64,000 nt of DNA from Prevotella koreensis (lineage in GTDB: Bacteria; Bacteroidota; Bacteroidia; Bacteroidales; Bacteroidaceae): contig NZ_RYYU01000001.1 of assembly GCF_003977605.1 (NCBI RefSeq), forward strand, positions 1,688,539 through 1,752,538. The letters run 5' to 3'. The notes below the pieces were generated by a model. The model worked only from the letters and a program-made list of their open reading frames with translations. It had not been told where the DNA came from and ran no database searches. Of this stretch, positions 53,815 to 64,000 are shown piece after piece. Both the position numbers and the translations under genes were made by a program. Numbering within the stretch: the first letter of the stretch is position 1; every line of letters begins with the position of its first letter.

Positions 53815-56235
53815 TTATTTTACTACAAATTTACTGTTATCCTTTATATATATACCATGTTTCGGATTTGTTACTTTCCTTCCTTGCATGTCAAAAATTG
53901 CATTATTTTTTTGTTCCTGCTCAGTAATTTTTTCTTCAATTCCTGTTATAATGTTTTTCATTGTAGAATTGACAATATGGTAGTTCATTGTATACCACTC
54001 CATTATAAAATTTATCTCGTCTTGAATAGTTGTTGAAAGTTCCACAGGATTATTGTTCCATTTCGTTCTTTCGCGTTGCCATGCCATAGATTTGTTTAGT
54101 ATTTCAGCATTGCTCTCCATCAAACTTTTCACATGTTCAGGTTTCAGAGAAGTCTCTGACAATTCATTCCAACGATTTGTCATCTTGTTCAAGAAATTAT
54201 CTTTATTATATTTATAAAGTCTTTTCGTAGGAGAAACGTTCTTTATACACGAGACAACATCAAATACATTATTGTTTTCTTCACTGTTATAAAGCCTTCT
54301 AAGACTGCTGTCCATATCCCATGGAGTAATCATAATTTTATGGTCTTCGTCAATATCTTTCAGTGAAAGGTAGGAATTCTTGTATAAATTATCTGTAATT
54401 CCGAGAGTATTTATGAATATGAGATAATCAAGAAAGTTATCCACATAAAAATAATCATTATAATTACTAAGAAAATCTTCATCACTTGTTGACTTAGAAT
54501 TAAAATTTATGAAATCGATAAGTGGTTGCCATGTAAGTTCAGAAGGCATGTCTTCAGGATATTTAAGTTCCCATGTATTCCATTTTACTTGATCTGTAGG
54601 AGCCTCATCATACGACTCAAGATTGCTAGAACTTCCCCATGAAATACCTTTATAAAGTAGGCCATGAATTTTATTGTCTTTCTTCTTATATTTTTTTAGA
54701 CCTAAGAGTTTTCGGTCTATTTTATCAGAAAGACAATATAAACCATGGTAGTTTCCATTCAGACAAACCTCAACATATCTTCCTTTTATGCCGTTACGGT
54801 TGTCAAATTTTGTTTCGTATGGTGTTTTTCCAAACTCATTCCATATAGTGAAACATAGAATATTGCGCATGCGTAGTTTATCAATTGCCATTGCATCAAG
54901 AATCCAACTGTTTCCTTTTTCACGAATATCGAAGAGATTACAGTCCAAATCTTCGCCTTTTTCGTCAATCATTTTCACGGCAAACGATTTCTTTTCGTAT
55001 TTCAAAGAAGACGAACCACGATAACGTAACTTGCATTTATGACTTTGGGAGAAATTTCCTTTAGGATCAAAAATTTCTATTTCTCCATCTGTGTATGTCT
55101 CTTTTTTTATATTGTTCACATCTACTTTAATATTTATCAGTGGCAATGAATTTTCGTTTATGTTTGCTTTCATTTCATCGAAAGTCTGTGCTGATATTTC
55201 TGTAGAGAATGTAAACATAAGTACAATAATAGCCAAAATTCCCTTCTTGTTTTTACCTACCAATACCGGAAAATATCTGTATATGATAAATGCAACAATG
55301 GTACAGAGGGAGTATATGGTAAAAAATGCAATCGGTATCTGCCAATAGTTATGATATTCGAATCCTATTTTATTGAAAACCATGGTTACTGCAAATGGTA
55401 TTGCACCACAAAAGAAATAATAAACCAGAGAATGTGCTCCCGTCCAACTTATAATATTAAGTTTGCCCAATAATTTACTGATATTCACAAGGAATAATGT
55501 AACGATACCTATATCTGCAATGAATAACGGAATGTTAGATATTTCAATACTTCCGATAACTGTGTTTAAATCATAGTACATAATAATAATTTTTGATATT
55601 AATGAAATAATAAATAGTAATGATGTATATAATATATTGTTGAAACGGTTGAAAAGTGCTTCATACCGATGATAGAATATCCCACAAATCATTATCCCTA
55701 AAGCAAGAAAGGCATCGTTTATATACCATAAGTTCTGTTCATAGAATAGTGGACTTGGCATGTGTTTATTACCGAGAATGAATGCCATGGCAAATGATAG
55801 AGCGACAACTATTGATAACAGAATGATTTTTCCACGCGTTATCAACATCGTGACCGAGAGCAACAATTCTGCCACAATGAGGGCAGCGACAAACCATGAA
55901 GCCTTTCCGAGAATTATTTTCAGAAATACTTCGAGCGGTTCTTCGTTGCCTACCGCAATTTTCATAATGCCGATTAGAGTCGTAAAAATGAAATAAGGGA
56001 CGATAAATGTCTTGAATATCGACCTTATTTTATTGGTAAAAGAGAACTTGAAACCGCCTGAAATATTACCGCAGAACAGATAACCGGAGACGAAAAAGAA
56101 TACAGTCAGCGCATTATGGACATAGCATTGGTATGGAATGATGTAGTTACCGGAATAGTAAATCTCCGTATGATACAGCAGAATAGCAATCATACAGAGT
56201 CCTCGTAACGTATCAATCCATTGTTTCCTTTCCAT
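53815..56235 (-). CDS. Acyltransferase 3-CotH fusion protein
   Basis: One continuous frame encodes two unrelated proteins. Residues 1 to about 325 are an acyltransferase 3 membrane domain (ERKQWIDTLRGLCMIAILLY, VFFFVSGYLFCGN, ten helices). A segment like a signal peptide follows (KGILAIIVLMFTFSTEISAQ, about 330-350). Then comes a CotH kinase-like domain (about 365-750; RYRGSSSLKYEKKSFAVKM, NSWILDAMAIDKLRMRN, ITPWDMDSSLRR). The last 30 residues (IFDMQGRKVTNPKHGIYIKD) resemble a type IX sorting tail. I place the start at 56235; a longer frame begins at 56271 inside porZ. CotH domains would lie in the periplasm, tethered by the last helix. The fusion is unusual, and a sequencing error removing a stop is an alternative. 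Confidence 0.82.
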   Translation of the reverse strand: MERKQWIDTLRGLCMIAILLYHTEIYYSGNYIIPYQCYVHNALTVFFFVSGYLFCGNISGGFKFSFTNKIRSIFKTFIVPYFIFTTLIGIMKIAVGNEEPLEVFLKIILGKASWFVAALIVAELLLSVTMLITRGKIILLSIVVALSFAMAFILGNKHMPSPLFYEQNLWYINDAFLALGIMICGIFYHRYEALFNRFNNILYTSLLFIISLISKIIIMYYDLNTVIGSIEISNIPLFIADIGIVTLFLVNISKLLGKLNIISWTGAHSLVYYFFCGAIPFAVTMVFNKIGFEYHNYWQIPIAFFTIYSLCTIVAFIIYRYFPVLVGKNKKGILAIIVLMFTFSTEISAQTFDEMKANINENSLPLINIKVDVNNIKKETYTDGEIEIFDPKGNFSQSHKCKLRYRGSSSLKYEKKSFAVKMIDEKGEDLDCNLFDIREKGNSWILDAMAIDKLRMRNILCFTIWNEFGKTPYETKFDNRNGIKGRYVEVCLNGNYHGLYCLSDKIDRKLLGLKKYKKKDNKIHGLLYKGISWGSSSNLESYDEAPTDQVKWNTWELKYPEDMPSELTWQPLIDFINFNSKSTSDEDFLSNYNDYFYVDNFLDYLIFINTLGITDNLYKNSYLSLKDIDEDHKIMITPWDMDSSLRRLYNSEENNNVFDVVSCIKNVSPTKRLYKYNKDNFLNKMTNRWNELSETSLKPEHVKSLMESNAEILNKSMAWQRERTKWNNNPVELSTTIQDEINFIMEWYTMNYHIVNSTMKNIITGIEEKITEQEQKNNAIFDMQGRKVTNPKHGIYIKDNSKFVVK

Positions 56236-56246
56236 GAAAATGTCTG

Positions 56247-58385
56247 TCAGTTGACAATGGCAATTTTGCACACCGTGCCCACCTCGCCACTGGCAGTTGC
56301 CGTCTGTACCATATAGATGCCAGATGCCACACGTTTACCGTTAAGATCGCGACCATCCCAAGTGTACATACCTCCGTTGCTTCGCCCTTGATTGACGAGT
56401 ACACCATTGCTTGTTGTTATCTTCACATCAGCATTAAACGTAAGCCCTACCACACTTATCAGTCCGTTGTAGTCAGGCTTAACAGGATTTGGATAGGCAT
56501 ATACTTTGTCTTCGTCCATTTCGTCGTTGCTCTGCGAAGCATTACTCATGTACGAACAAAGACCCTTTGGCGTTCCGAAGAACACTTCTCCGGTTCTGTT
56601 GTTTATAGCTATTGACTCTATCGCATTGTCAAGAAGACTGCTGTTTTCGGCAGTGAAGTGCTTCAGTTCGGTGATGTTGTCGCTGTCAATGAGATACACT
56701 CCGTCAGAGAAAGTGCCAAACCATTTACGTCCGGCAGGATCTTCTGCCATGCAGTTTATGTTTACTCCGTTGAGCAGGTAGTCGGCAAGATTACTTCCAT
56801 CGTTGCGCGGTACTTTCATTTGTACGAGTACTTGGCCTTGTTTTCCAATCAGATCTTTCGGAAGATATGCCGGTCCTCCGCTACTTCCAATCCATATATT
56901 ACCGTCTCTGCTCTCCATTATCGACTCTATGGCGTTTACATTATATTTTGTTCCATCTTGATTTTTGAATTCTTCTTTATATTGTAAGAGTGCATTATTC
57001 TCAGGATTGAAACAATAGAAACTTGGCAGTTGCCAGAAGTCGTTCGTGAACCACAGCAGTCCGTTACTGTCTATAAACGAATGTGACGGATAGTGAAGTG
57101 CAACGTTTTTATCCGATTCCTGTATCAACTGAGGTTTAATAATTCTTTCCCATTTCTTATCCGCTCCGTATTTCAGCAGACATGTATTATATGTCATTCC
57201 GTTGAGTACCCAGAGATTTCCTTTTTTGTCGTAATTCAGTCCCGATACTATTACGAAAGAATTTTTCAAAACGGTATAGGCAGACTGCAACAAAGAATTG
57301 TCGGTGTTGTATAGTTTCACGAATTTTCCATCTATAAACTCATACATTCCTGTTCTTCCACCGGCCATGAGACGAACACCGTCCTTATATGTAGGGTCAA
57401 TGTCGAAGTCCATAATGTCGATATACTTTATTCCTGTTTTCTGTTCGAGATTGTCTTCATAATTGAACCATTCTTTTCCGTCGAATGTCTGTATGCACCC
57501 GGGACGATACAGGTCTCCCCAACGTGTAAAACTTCCTCCGCAACTATATAGTTTGTCGCCATAGAAGCGCATCGTGGTGAAATAATTATATGCAGGACCT
57601 TCCGGCAGAATACCACTCACAGTGATTGTTCTGTTGCCATTGTTGTCAAGTTTCCACGACTGTAGTTTTCCGTCTTTCTGAGTGCTCCAATAGCACTTGT
57701 TCTTCTCGTCGTAGGCAATCAGTTCGGTATATCCCTGTTCAGTGTTTGTTGTTATTCCATTATCGTCCTTGAATGTAGGATTATCTCCGCTTATCAGACC
57801 TGTCCATTTGGCAGGGTCGAGCAGGTTATCTTTCATGTCTCCGCGCCTTATACCGATTTCTGTTTCACAGAATATGACATTGTTTATCACCTCTATCTTT
57901 TCTACTTTATGCCCGATGTTATAGGTAGCGGTTATTTCATTGTTCTGAACATCAAATTTAACGATACCGAAATCGGTGCCGAGATAAGCATATTTACCAT
58001 TCAGAATTAGACAGAACACTTTCTTGTTTTCGGTCATTATCTTTCTATAGAAACTGCTGTTGTTCTCCACAGTACCATCGTTATGCACGAGATCGATGTT
58101 CTGATTGCTATATACAACAACAAGTTTCTTTGCTGCTTTGCACCATGCTATATACGAAATTCCTGAATCTGAGAGAGATTTCACTTTGTCGTATGTCTCG
58201 ATACTGTTATCATTGAGGTTGTAGGAGAAGAGGTCATCACTTGCAAGTACATAAATCTTGTTACCTGCCGGTTCTATATCAGTGATTTTACTGTATGACA
58301 TATAGGCATTCCATTGTCCTGTGCTTGCTGCATTTGGCGTTGCCGATAAAATCATTCCGACAACCAATAATATGTATTTCCTCAT
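56247..58385 (-). CDS. porZ: PorZ, type IX secretion attachment-complex component
   Basis: The 712 residues begin with a signal peptide (MRKYILLVVGMILSATPNAA) and TGQWNAYMSYSKITDIEPAG, the PorZ opening. Two beta-propellers built from repeats such as GNLWVLNGMTYNTCLLKYGA, GNIWIGSSGGPAYLPKDLIG and RKWFGTFSDGVYLIDSD follow, then a C-terminal Por-type domain (YAYPNPVKPDYNGLISVVGL). In Porphyromonas, PorZ sits on the surface with PorU, PorV and PorQ and supplies lipopolysaccharide for anchoring secreted cargo. Neighbours are a glycosyltransferase 18 bases upstream and the fusion gene 11 bases downstream. Confidence 0.9.
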   Translation of the reverse strand: MRKYILLVVGMILSATPNAASTGQWNAYMSYSKITDIEPAGNKIYVLASDDLFSYNLNDNSIETYDKVKSLSDSGISYIAWCKAAKKLVVVYSNQNIDLVHNDGTVENNSSFYRKIMTENKKVFCLILNGKYAYLGTDFGIVKFDVQNNEITATYNIGHKVEKIEVINNVIFCETEIGIRRGDMKDNLLDPAKWTGLISGDNPTFKDDNGITTNTEQGYTELIAYDEKNKCYWSTQKDGKLQSWKLDNNGNRTITVSGILPEGPAYNYFTTMRFYGDKLYSCGGSFTRWGDLYRPGCIQTFDGKEWFNYEDNLEQKTGIKYIDIMDFDIDPTYKDGVRLMAGGRTGMYEFIDGKFVKLYNTDNSLLQSAYTVLKNSFVIVSGLNYDKKGNLWVLNGMTYNTCLLKYGADKKWERIIKPQLIQESDKNVALHYPSHSFIDSNGLLWFTNDFWQLPSFYCFNPENNALLQYKEEFKNQDGTKYNVNAIESIMESRDGNIWIGSSGGPAYLPKDLIGKQGQVLVQMKVPRNDGSNLADYLLNGVNINCMAEDPAGRKWFGTFSDGVYLIDSDNITELKHFTAENSSLLDNAIESIAINNRTGEVFFGTPKGLCSYMSNASQSNDEMDEDKVYAYPNPVKPDYNGLISVVGLTFNADVKITTSNGVLVNQGRSNGGMYTWDGRDLNGKRVASGIYMVQTATASGEVGTVCKIAIVN

Positions 58386-58403
58386 AAAAATGTGGTTTGG
58401 ATG

Positions 58404-59300
58404 TTATTTAATATTTCGCTTCTCTTCACCGATGAAGTAAAGAAGTTTATATAGATTAAACTTTAAAATGCTCGGATTATTGCTTTCCAAGTTGCGTAAT
58501 AATGGTTTATGCAGAAGTTTGTATATGCTTCGCATGAGTGGAGTGAGATGAAACTTTCGTATCTTTTGTTCGTATTCGAGCAATGAAGAATATCCTTTCA
58601 GTTCGTTTGAGAATGTCCGCAGTGTCCGCATTGCCTCTTCGGTCTTATGCACGAATTGTGGGTTTGTTTCAAAATCGGCAAAGGTCAGCGGGTTGTCTAT
58701 ATGCTTAATGGCAATGTCATTGTCGCGAAGTGTCTTACCCCAGAGCACATCCTCATAGCCGTAATGTCTGAAACGCTCGTCGAAAGGGAAACGCATCATC
58801 ACCTCCTTTGAAGCCATGAAATTACTCGTGTGGAAGTCTTGATATGGTTTTCTGCTTCGTATCGCAGCACTGTGGTTCCCCTCTGCTTTCCGTTCATATC
58901 TGTATCGCAGGTTCGACATCATCCTATTATCATCGTGAATGATGTCGTAGCCGCCATAAACGACGGGTGAATTATGGTTTAGATAACATTCTATGAAATC
59001 CTCTTTTCTCAAACTCATGTCTCCGTCGAGAAACAAAAGATTGTTATACCGCGCTTTTTTAACAAGAAAGTTCCTTATTACTGCACGTCCTGAATTGAAA
59101 CCACGTTCTATGAGTATCACGTTTTCCAATGATGTGATGCTCCGGTTTTCTCCCATTATATCATCGTCTGTGGAACCATCGTCCGCAACGATTATCTCAT
59201 AATCAACAGACAAAACACGCAACTGCCGATGCAGAGATTCAACCAAATCTCGGCATCGGCAGTTGAATATTGGTATCAAAACGGATAGTTCATGCTTCAT
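58404..59300 (-). CDS. Family 2 glycosyltransferase
   Basis: The 298 residues have the GT-A fold: LSVLIPIFNCRCRDLVESLH at the start, the nucleotide-binding EIIVADDGSTDDD (about 35-47), LLFLDGDMSL with the D-x-D metal site (about 90-99), and YGYEDVLWGKTL with the catalytic acidic residues. The C-terminal 80 residues are basic and probably membrane-associated. The acceptor is unknown. Its place directly before porZ fits a role in surface glycan or anionic LPS, though synteny alone cannot show this. Confidence 0.9.
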   Translation of the reverse strand: MKHELSVLIPIFNCRCRDLVESLHRQLRVLSVDYEIIVADDGSTDDDIMGENRSITSLENVILIERGFNSGRAVIRNFLVKKARYNNLLFLDGDMSLRKEDFIECYLNHNSPVVYGGYDIIHDDNRMMSNLRYRYERKAEGNHSAAIRSRKPYQDFHTSNFMASKEVMMRFPFDERFRHYGYEDVLWGKTLRDNDIAIKHIDNPLTFADFETNPQFVHKTEEAMRTLRTFSNELKGYSSLLEYEQKIRKFHLTPLMRSIYKLLHKPLLRNLESNNPSILKFNLYKLLYFIGEEKRNIK

Positions 59301-59360
59301 TTATTCAAGATACTTTTCTGTTCTTCCGTTGAAATATTCTCTTTTTCTATTTTTGAATTT

Positions 59361-59969
59361 CTAATTTTTCATAAGATAACCGGCAAGTTTCTTTACTGCT
59401 CTTGCACGGTGAGAAATTATATTCTTCATGTCTATACCGAGTTCGGCGAATGTCTTATCGTAGCCTTCCGGCATAAAAATCGGGTCATATCCGAAACCCT
59501 CATTGCCTCGTTTTTCGGTTATTATAGTACCTTCTACTTTTCCTTCAAAGGTATGTAATGTGGCAATTCCTACCCCCCCCTCTTTATTTTCTTGTTTCTC
59601 AAGCAGTGCTATAACGGTGCGGAAACGTGCTTTGCGATTGGTGTTATCGCCCAACTTACGCAACAGTTTTTCCATATTGGCATTACTGTCGTGGTCGGTT
59701 CCTTCGGCATATCGTGCGCTGTGTACGCCCGGTTCGCCACCGAGTGCATCCACCTCAAGACCCGTATCATCGGCAAAACAACTGTAACCATATTTGTCGA
59801 ACACATATTGTGCTTTCTGAATGGCATTGTCAATCAGTGTAGCCCCTGTCTCCGGAATGTCATCGTTACACCCTATCTCGGCAAGCGATACAACCTCGAA
59901 GCCTGCTCCGAGTATTCCGCGTATCTCCGACAGTTTGTTCTTGTTGTTCGTGGCGAATACTATTTTCAT
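59361..59969 (-). CDS. rdgB: RdgB/HAM1 XTP/dITP pyrophosphatase
   Basis: The 202-residue enzyme hydrolyses dITP and XTP and so keeps deaminated purines out of DNA. Family motifs are [13 protein letters not shown] (2-14), [20 protein letters not shown] (about 61-80), [18 protein letters not shown] (about 150-170) and [10 protein letters not shown]. The usual loop between strands is replaced by [14 protein letters not shown], encoded across eight G in a row (59573-59580). The frame is intact here. Neighbours are yitT 14 bases upstream and the GT2 gene 60 bases downstream. Confidence 0.95.
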   Translation of the reverse strand: MKIVFATNNKNKLSEIRGILGAGFEVVSLAEIGCNDDIPETGATLIDNAIQKAQYVFDKYGYSCFADDTGLEVDALGGEPGVHSARYAEGTDHDSNANMEKLLRKLGDNTNRKARFRTVIALLEKQENKEGGVGIATLHTFEGKVEGTIITEKRGNEGFGYDPIFMPEGYDKTFAELGIDMKNIISHRARAVKKLAGYLMKN

Positions 59970-59983
59970 CTTTTTCTCTCTCC

Positions 59984-60961
59984 TTATTCAATTTGTTGTT
60001 CGAGCGTTTTGTTTGCCTTTTCAAGATGTTTTTTCTTTATTTTCACCTTTATCTTGTCAAATCCTTCACCGAATACGCCTATTACAGCACTCTGACTGAC
60101 GAAAGCATTGGGGTCTATCATCTTCACGATGCGGAATATTATCGCGCTCTCACGTTTCTTGGCGAGCATCACTATCACCTTCATTTCCTTGCCGGTGTAC
60201 CATCCGTGGCCATCGAGAATTGTCATGGTATGGTCTGTTTCCTCTGCAAGTGCTTTGGAAATCTCATTATATTTCTTCGAGAAAATCATGAACTGTACCG
60301 ATTGTCGCTGACGATTCATGATATAGTCGAGCATGAAGTTTTCGATAATCATCGTACAGAAACCGAACACTACCATTGTCATGCGGTCGATGAAAGGACC
60401 GAACTTTGGTATGAAAAGACAACTTCCGATGATTATGAAATCTACGAATATAAGTACTGTTCCTAACGAGAAATCACGGTATTTGTTCACAGACGCAGCG
60501 ATAATGTCGGTTCCTCCCGTACTACCATTATACAGGAATGTTAGTCCGAGAGCAGTTCCCGTCATCAAACAGCCCACGAGCAGTGACATGAAATCCTGTC
60601 CCTCTCCAAGTATCTTTACCATATTCCCGACATCATCGACCGGTGCTATGTCCTTCATCAGCCACAGAAGGAACGACAACATGAATGTGGCATAAATCGT
60701 TTTCATAAGGAACTTCACACCCAATATCTTCAGTGCCATTATAAGAAGTGAGGCATTGATAAGGAAGTAGGTGTATGAGTTGGGGAACGATGTGGCATAA
60801 TACACAATCGCTGCGATACCTGCCACGCCACCGGTAACGATATTGTATGGCATCAGGAAGAATGTAAACCCGAAAGAATACAATATGAGTGCGAGGGTAA
60901 TTCCTATGTAATCCCTCAACTCAGCCCTTATTAATGTTTTGTTCATTTTCATTGTTGACAA
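59984..60961 (-). CDS. YitT family membrane protein (DUF2179)
   Basis: The 325 residues have five or six membrane helices in the first 210 (with [20 protein letters not shown] and [15 protein letters not shown], the YitT signatures) and a C-terminal DUF2179 domain (about 225-300, [20 protein letters not shown]), probably cytosolic. Function in the family is not settled; transport and nucleotide sensing have been suggested. The start may be the first Met or one a few codons in. It lies 49 bases downstream of leuS, an arrangement common in Bacteroidales. Confidence 0.92.
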   Translation of the reverse strand: MSTMKMNKTLIRAELRDYIGITLALILYSFGFTFFLMPYNIVTGGVAGIAAIVYYATSFPNSYTYFLINASLLIMALKILGVKFLMKTIYATFMLSFLLWLMKDIAPVDDVGNMVKILGEGQDFMSLLVGCLMTGTALGLTFLYNGSTGGTDIIAASVNKYRDFSLGTVLIFVDFIIIGSCLFIPKFGPFIDRMTMVVFGFCTMIIENFMLDYIMNRQRQSVQFMIFSKKYNEISKALAEETDHTMTILDGHGWYTGKEMKVIVMLAKKRESAIIFRIVKMIDPNAFVSQSAVIGVFGEGFDKIKVKIKKKHLEKANKTLEQQIE

Positions 60962-61010
60962 ATGATTTTTCAGTGATTCACTATTTGTTTTATTGTATTT
61001 TCATCTGTTC

Positions 61011-63887
61011 TCATAATCCTCCGAGAACGATGTTCACCATTCTTTTCGGCACGATTATTACCTTCACTATTTTCTTTCCATCGGTATATTTCGTCGTGCG
61101 CTCATCGTTTTTCACCGTTTCTTCTATGGTTTTGTTGTCAGCATCGGCCGCAAACTCCATTTCGAAGCGTCGTTTACCATTGAAAGCCACGCCCATCATA
61201 ATGCTGCTTTCAGTCATATATTTCTCGTCGAAAGCCGGCCATGCAGCATCGCATACGCTTCCCAGCCCTCCTATACGCTCCCATAGTTCTTCCGCAATGT
61301 GTGGTGCGAATGGTGCGATGAGTATGCTGAGGGTCTTCATAACTTCGCGGTCGTTACACTTCTGTTGCGAGAGTTCGTTCACACATATCATGAATGCCGA
61401 GATGCTTGTGTTGTAAGAAAACAGCGGAATGTCCTGTGTCACTTTCTTTATGAGTTTGTGCAGGCTCTTCAGCGATTCTTTCGTTGCTGCCGACGGCCCT
61501 GTTGCGTTAATGGCATTGTCGAACAGATTCCATAGTTTTTTCAAGAAACGATGACACCCGTCAATACCGTTGGTGTCCCAAGGTTTCGACTGTTCAACCG
61601 GTCCGAGGAACATCTCGTAGAGTCGTAAAGTGTCTGCGCCGTACTTCTCGACAATCATGTCTGGGTTTACAACGTTGAACATCGACTTTGACATCTTCTC
61701 TATTGCCCATCCGCAGATGTATTTTCCGTTTTCTGTCACGAACTCGGCATCGCTGTATTCGGGTCGCCATGACTTGAAAGCATCTATATCGAGCACATCG
61801 TTAGATACGATGTTCACATCCACATGGATTGGAGTTACATCCTTGCATTCCTTCTTCAGGTTGAGCGAAACGAACACCGGATGTCCCTTTTCGGCCGTGG
61901 CGATGTTGTCACGATAAACAAAGTTGCTTCGTCCTTGTATCATTCCTTGGTTCACAAGTTTCTCGTATGGCTCTTCCTTGCACGATACTCCCATGTCGAA
62001 AAGGAACTTGTTCCAGAATCGGGAATATATCAAGTGACCGGTGGCATGTTCCGTTCCGCCCACATAGAGATCAACATTCTGCCAGTATTCGTCGGCTTCC
62101 TTGCCCACCAATGCGTTGTTGTTCTTGGGGTCCATATATCGCAGATAGTATGCGCTTGAACCGGCAAATCCGGGCATGGTGTTAAGTTCTAACGGGAACA
62201 CGGTGGTGTTATCTACGAGAGTCTTTTCCACAACACTGTTTGTCTTGGTGTCCCATGCCCATAGTTTTGCGTGTCCCAATGGCGGCTGTCCGTCTTCGGT
62301 GGGTTTATATTGGTCTATCTCCGGCAGTTCCAGTGGCAGACATTCCTCCGGTATCATGTATGGCATGTTGTCTTTATAATACACCGGGAACGGTTCGCCC
62401 CAGTATCTCTGACGCGAGAAAATGGCATCACGCAGACGGAAGTTCACCTTTACGCGTCCCAATCCTTGTTCCGTAACATATTGCTTTGTCTTTTCAATCG
62501 CATCCTTCACGGTGAGTCCGTTGAGCGAGAGTTTTTTCGATTCGGAGTTGCAAACGATTCCTTCCTTTGCATCGAAACTTTCTTCCGAAACGTCAGCACC
62601 TTCGATAAGCGGAATAACCGGAAGTCCGAAATGGCGGGCGAAAGCATAGTCGCGTGAGTCGTGAGCAGGCACGGCCATAATCGCACCGGTACCGTAACCG
62701 GCCAGCACATACTCCGAAATCCATATCGGCACAGGTTCGTCGGTGAGCGGATTTATGGCATACGAGCCGGAGAACACTCCCGTCACTTTCTTATCGGAGA
62801 TGCGGTCGCGTTCGGTACGTTTCTTCACGTATGCCACATAATCTTCCACTTCCTTTCGTTGGTTGTCGGTGGTGAGCATGCTTACGAGGTCGCTCTCCGG
62901 TGCCAGAACCATGAACGTAACGCCGAACATGGTATCTGCGCGGGTGGTGAAGATTGTGAAAGACTTATCAGAATCTTTCACCCGGAACTCCACTTCTGCT
63001 CCTTCGCTGCGCCCTATCCAGTTCTTCTGTGTCTCTTTCAGCGACTCTGTCCAATCTACGGTGTTGAGACCATCGAGCAAACGCTGTGCGTATGCCGACA
63101 CGCGCAGACACCATTGGCGCATCTTTTTCTGCACCACAGGATAACCACCGCGCACACTCACGCCGTCAACAACTTCATCGTTGGCGAGCACCGTGCCCAG
63201 TTCGGCACACCAGTTCACCATCGTTTCGCCGAGATAGGCAATGCGGTAGTTCATCAATGTTTCCTGTTGGCGTTTCTCGTCCCATGAGTTCCACTCTTTG
63301 GCGGTGAACGTAAGTTCTTCCGAGCATGCCACTCCGTAACGGTCGAGTCCGTCGGTACCATTCAGGCGAAAATATTCTGCGAGTTCGTCGATGCTCCTTG
63401 CTTTCGGTTTGTCCTCACCGTCGGTTGCCGAGAGAGAGCGGTTGCTGTAGAAAGAGCCGAACATCTTCATGAATGCCCACTGCGTCCACTTGTAGTAATT
63501 CGGCTCGCAGGTGCGCACCTCGCGCTCCCAATCGAAACAGAATCCCAACTTGTCGAGTTGTTCGCGATAGCGTTTGATGTTCGTTTCCGTTGTTTTTGCC
63601 GGATGTTGTCCGGTCTGTATGGCGTATTGCTCGGCCGGAAGTCCGTAGGCATCATACCCCATCGGGTTGAGTACGTTGAATCCTTCGAGTCGCTTGAAGC
63701 GTGCATAGATGTCGCTGGCTATATATCCTAAAGGGTGACCAACATGCAGTCCGGCCCCTGAAGGGTATGGGAACATATTGAGCACATATAGTTTTTTCTT
63801 CTTCTTATCCTCTGTAACGCGGTAGGTTTTTTGCTCCACCCAACGCGCCTGCCATTTCTTTTCAATGGCTCTGAAATCGTATTCCAT
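61011..63887 (-). CDS. leuS: Leucyl-tRNA synthetase
   Basis: The 958-residue class I synthetase charges tRNA-Leu. It has the HIGH-type signature in [17 protein letters not shown] (about 39-55), the CP1 editing domain with [18 protein letters not shown] (about 312-330), a Bacteroidetes-typical inserted region, the KMSKS loop in [10 protein letters not shown] (about 705), and anticodon-binding and C-terminal domains. Length and motifs are complete. It is probably the first gene of the leuS-yitT-rdgB-GT2-porZ-fusion run; gaps are 11 to 60 bases. Confidence 0.97.
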   Translation of the reverse strand: MEYDFRAIEKKWQARWVEQKTYRVTEDKKKKKLYVLNMFPYPSGAGLHVGHPLGYIASDIYARFKRLEGFNVLNPMGYDAYGLPAEQYAIQTGQHPAKTTETNIKRYREQLDKLGFCFDWEREVRTCEPNYYKWTQWAFMKMFGSFYSNRSLSATDGEDKPKARSIDELAEYFRLNGTDGLDRYGVACSEELTFTAKEWNSWDEKRQQETLMNYRIAYLGETMVNWCAELGTVLANDEVVDGVSVRGGYPVVQKKMRQWCLRVSAYAQRLLDGLNTVDWTESLKETQKNWIGRSEGAEVEFRVKDSDKSFTIFTTRADTMFGVTFMVLAPESDLVSMLTTDNQRKEVEDYVAYVKKRTERDRISDKKVTGVFSGSYAINPLTDEPVPIWISEYVLAGYGTGAIMAVPAHDSRDYAFARHFGLPVIPLIEGADVSEESFDAKEGIVCNSESKKLSLNGLTVKDAIEKTKQYVTEQGLGRVKVNFRLRDAIFSRQRYWGEPFPVYYKDNMPYMIPEECLPLELPEIDQYKPTEDGQPPLGHAKLWAWDTKTNSVVEKTLVDNTTVFPLELNTMPGFAGSSAYYLRYMDPKNNNALVGKEADEYWQNVDLYVGGTEHATGHLIYSRFWNKFLFDMGVSCKEEPYEKLVNQGMIQGRSNFVYRDNIATAEKGHPVFVSLNLKKECKDVTPIHVDVNIVSNDVLDIDAFKSWRPEYSDAEFVTENGKYICGWAIEKMSKSMFNVVNPDMIVEKYGADTLRLYEMFLGPVEQSKPWDTNGIDGCHRFLKKLWNLFDNAINATGPSAATKESLKSLHKLIKKVTQDIPLFSYNTSISAFMICVNELSQQKCNDREVMKTLSILIAPFAPHIAEELWERIGGLGSVCDAAWPAFDEKYMTESSIMMGVAFNGKRRFEMEFAADADNKTIEETVKNDERTTKYTDGKKIVKVIIVPKRMVNIVLGGL

Positions 63888-63932
63888 TATATTTCGTTAT
63901 GATTTTTCTATTGTTCTGAATGAATCTGCCTG

Positions 63933-63940
63933 CAAAGATA
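63933..63940 (-). promoter_or_regulatory. leuS -7 element
   Basis: TATCTTTG on the minus strand lies 46 bases before the leuS ATG at 63887, giving a leader of about 40 bases. The last bases of the window beyond it are AT-rich with no feature. Confidence 0.65.
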
Positions 63941-64000
63941 CTGCAAATAAGGAAAAAAACAAAAGAAAATCATTCTTAATTTCAAGCATTCTGTAAACAA

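Noticed and set aside
1..64000. CRISPR arrays, tRNA or rRNA genes
   Set aside because: I found no regularly spaced direct repeats and no cloverleaf or rRNA-like stretches by eye; a covariance search would be needed to exclude a tRNA fully.

Overview
The window comes from a member of the Bacteroidales, most likely Prevotella or a close relative. The evidence is the -7 promoter element TAnnTTTG in front of many genes, a type IX secretion component (PorZ), BspA-type leucine-rich repeat and Por-tail proteins, tetQ, and a CTnDOT-family conjugative element. The species cannot be fixed from the sequence alone.

Region 1 (1 to about 17,240) is one end of a CTnDOT/CTnERL-type integrative conjugative element. 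It reads from tetQ (cut by the window edge, with its leader peptide and promoter) through a small cargo slot (tandem GNAT acetyltransferase, NTF2-like protein, DUF418 remnant, IS-like inverted repeat). It continues with a 1954-residue methylase-helicase and DUF1896 gene, the excision operon xis2c-xis2d-orf3-exc, small HTH and RhuM-like genes, and an IntDOT orthologue beside the probable att core. The element is visibly more GC-rich than its surroundings.

Region 2 (17.4-26.5 kb) is a degraded chromosomal stretch. It holds a secreted LRR protein with a type IX tail, an IS with a MULE-like transposase broken by one stop codon, a TonB receptor-CbiK chelatase operon, a second TonB receptor that has lost its N-terminus, and an IS110 element beside it.

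Region 3 (26.5-35.1 kb) is housekeeping: RNase R, a membrane protein and TrhA on the minus strand; an epimerase, a PAP2 enzyme, RidA and an MsbA-type ABC transporter on the plus strand.

Region 4 (35.1-44.1 kb) is a defence island. An AbiE toxin-antitoxin pair is followed by a 954-residue reverse transcriptase-nitrilase fusion of the DRT type 1 kind with all catalytic residues visible. The AbiEii toxin gene is split by a 3.5-kb RIT element (three overlapping tyrosine recombinases). Joining the two flanking TTTCT copies restores the toxin reading frame exactly.

Region 5 (44.2-64 kb) is chromosome core: the rpoN-PAP2-purE-ispG run, nadA, a DnaA-box cluster that looks like the replication origin, a membrane glycosyltransferase, an unusual acyltransferase-CotH fusion, and the leuS-yitT-rdgB-GT2-porZ run.
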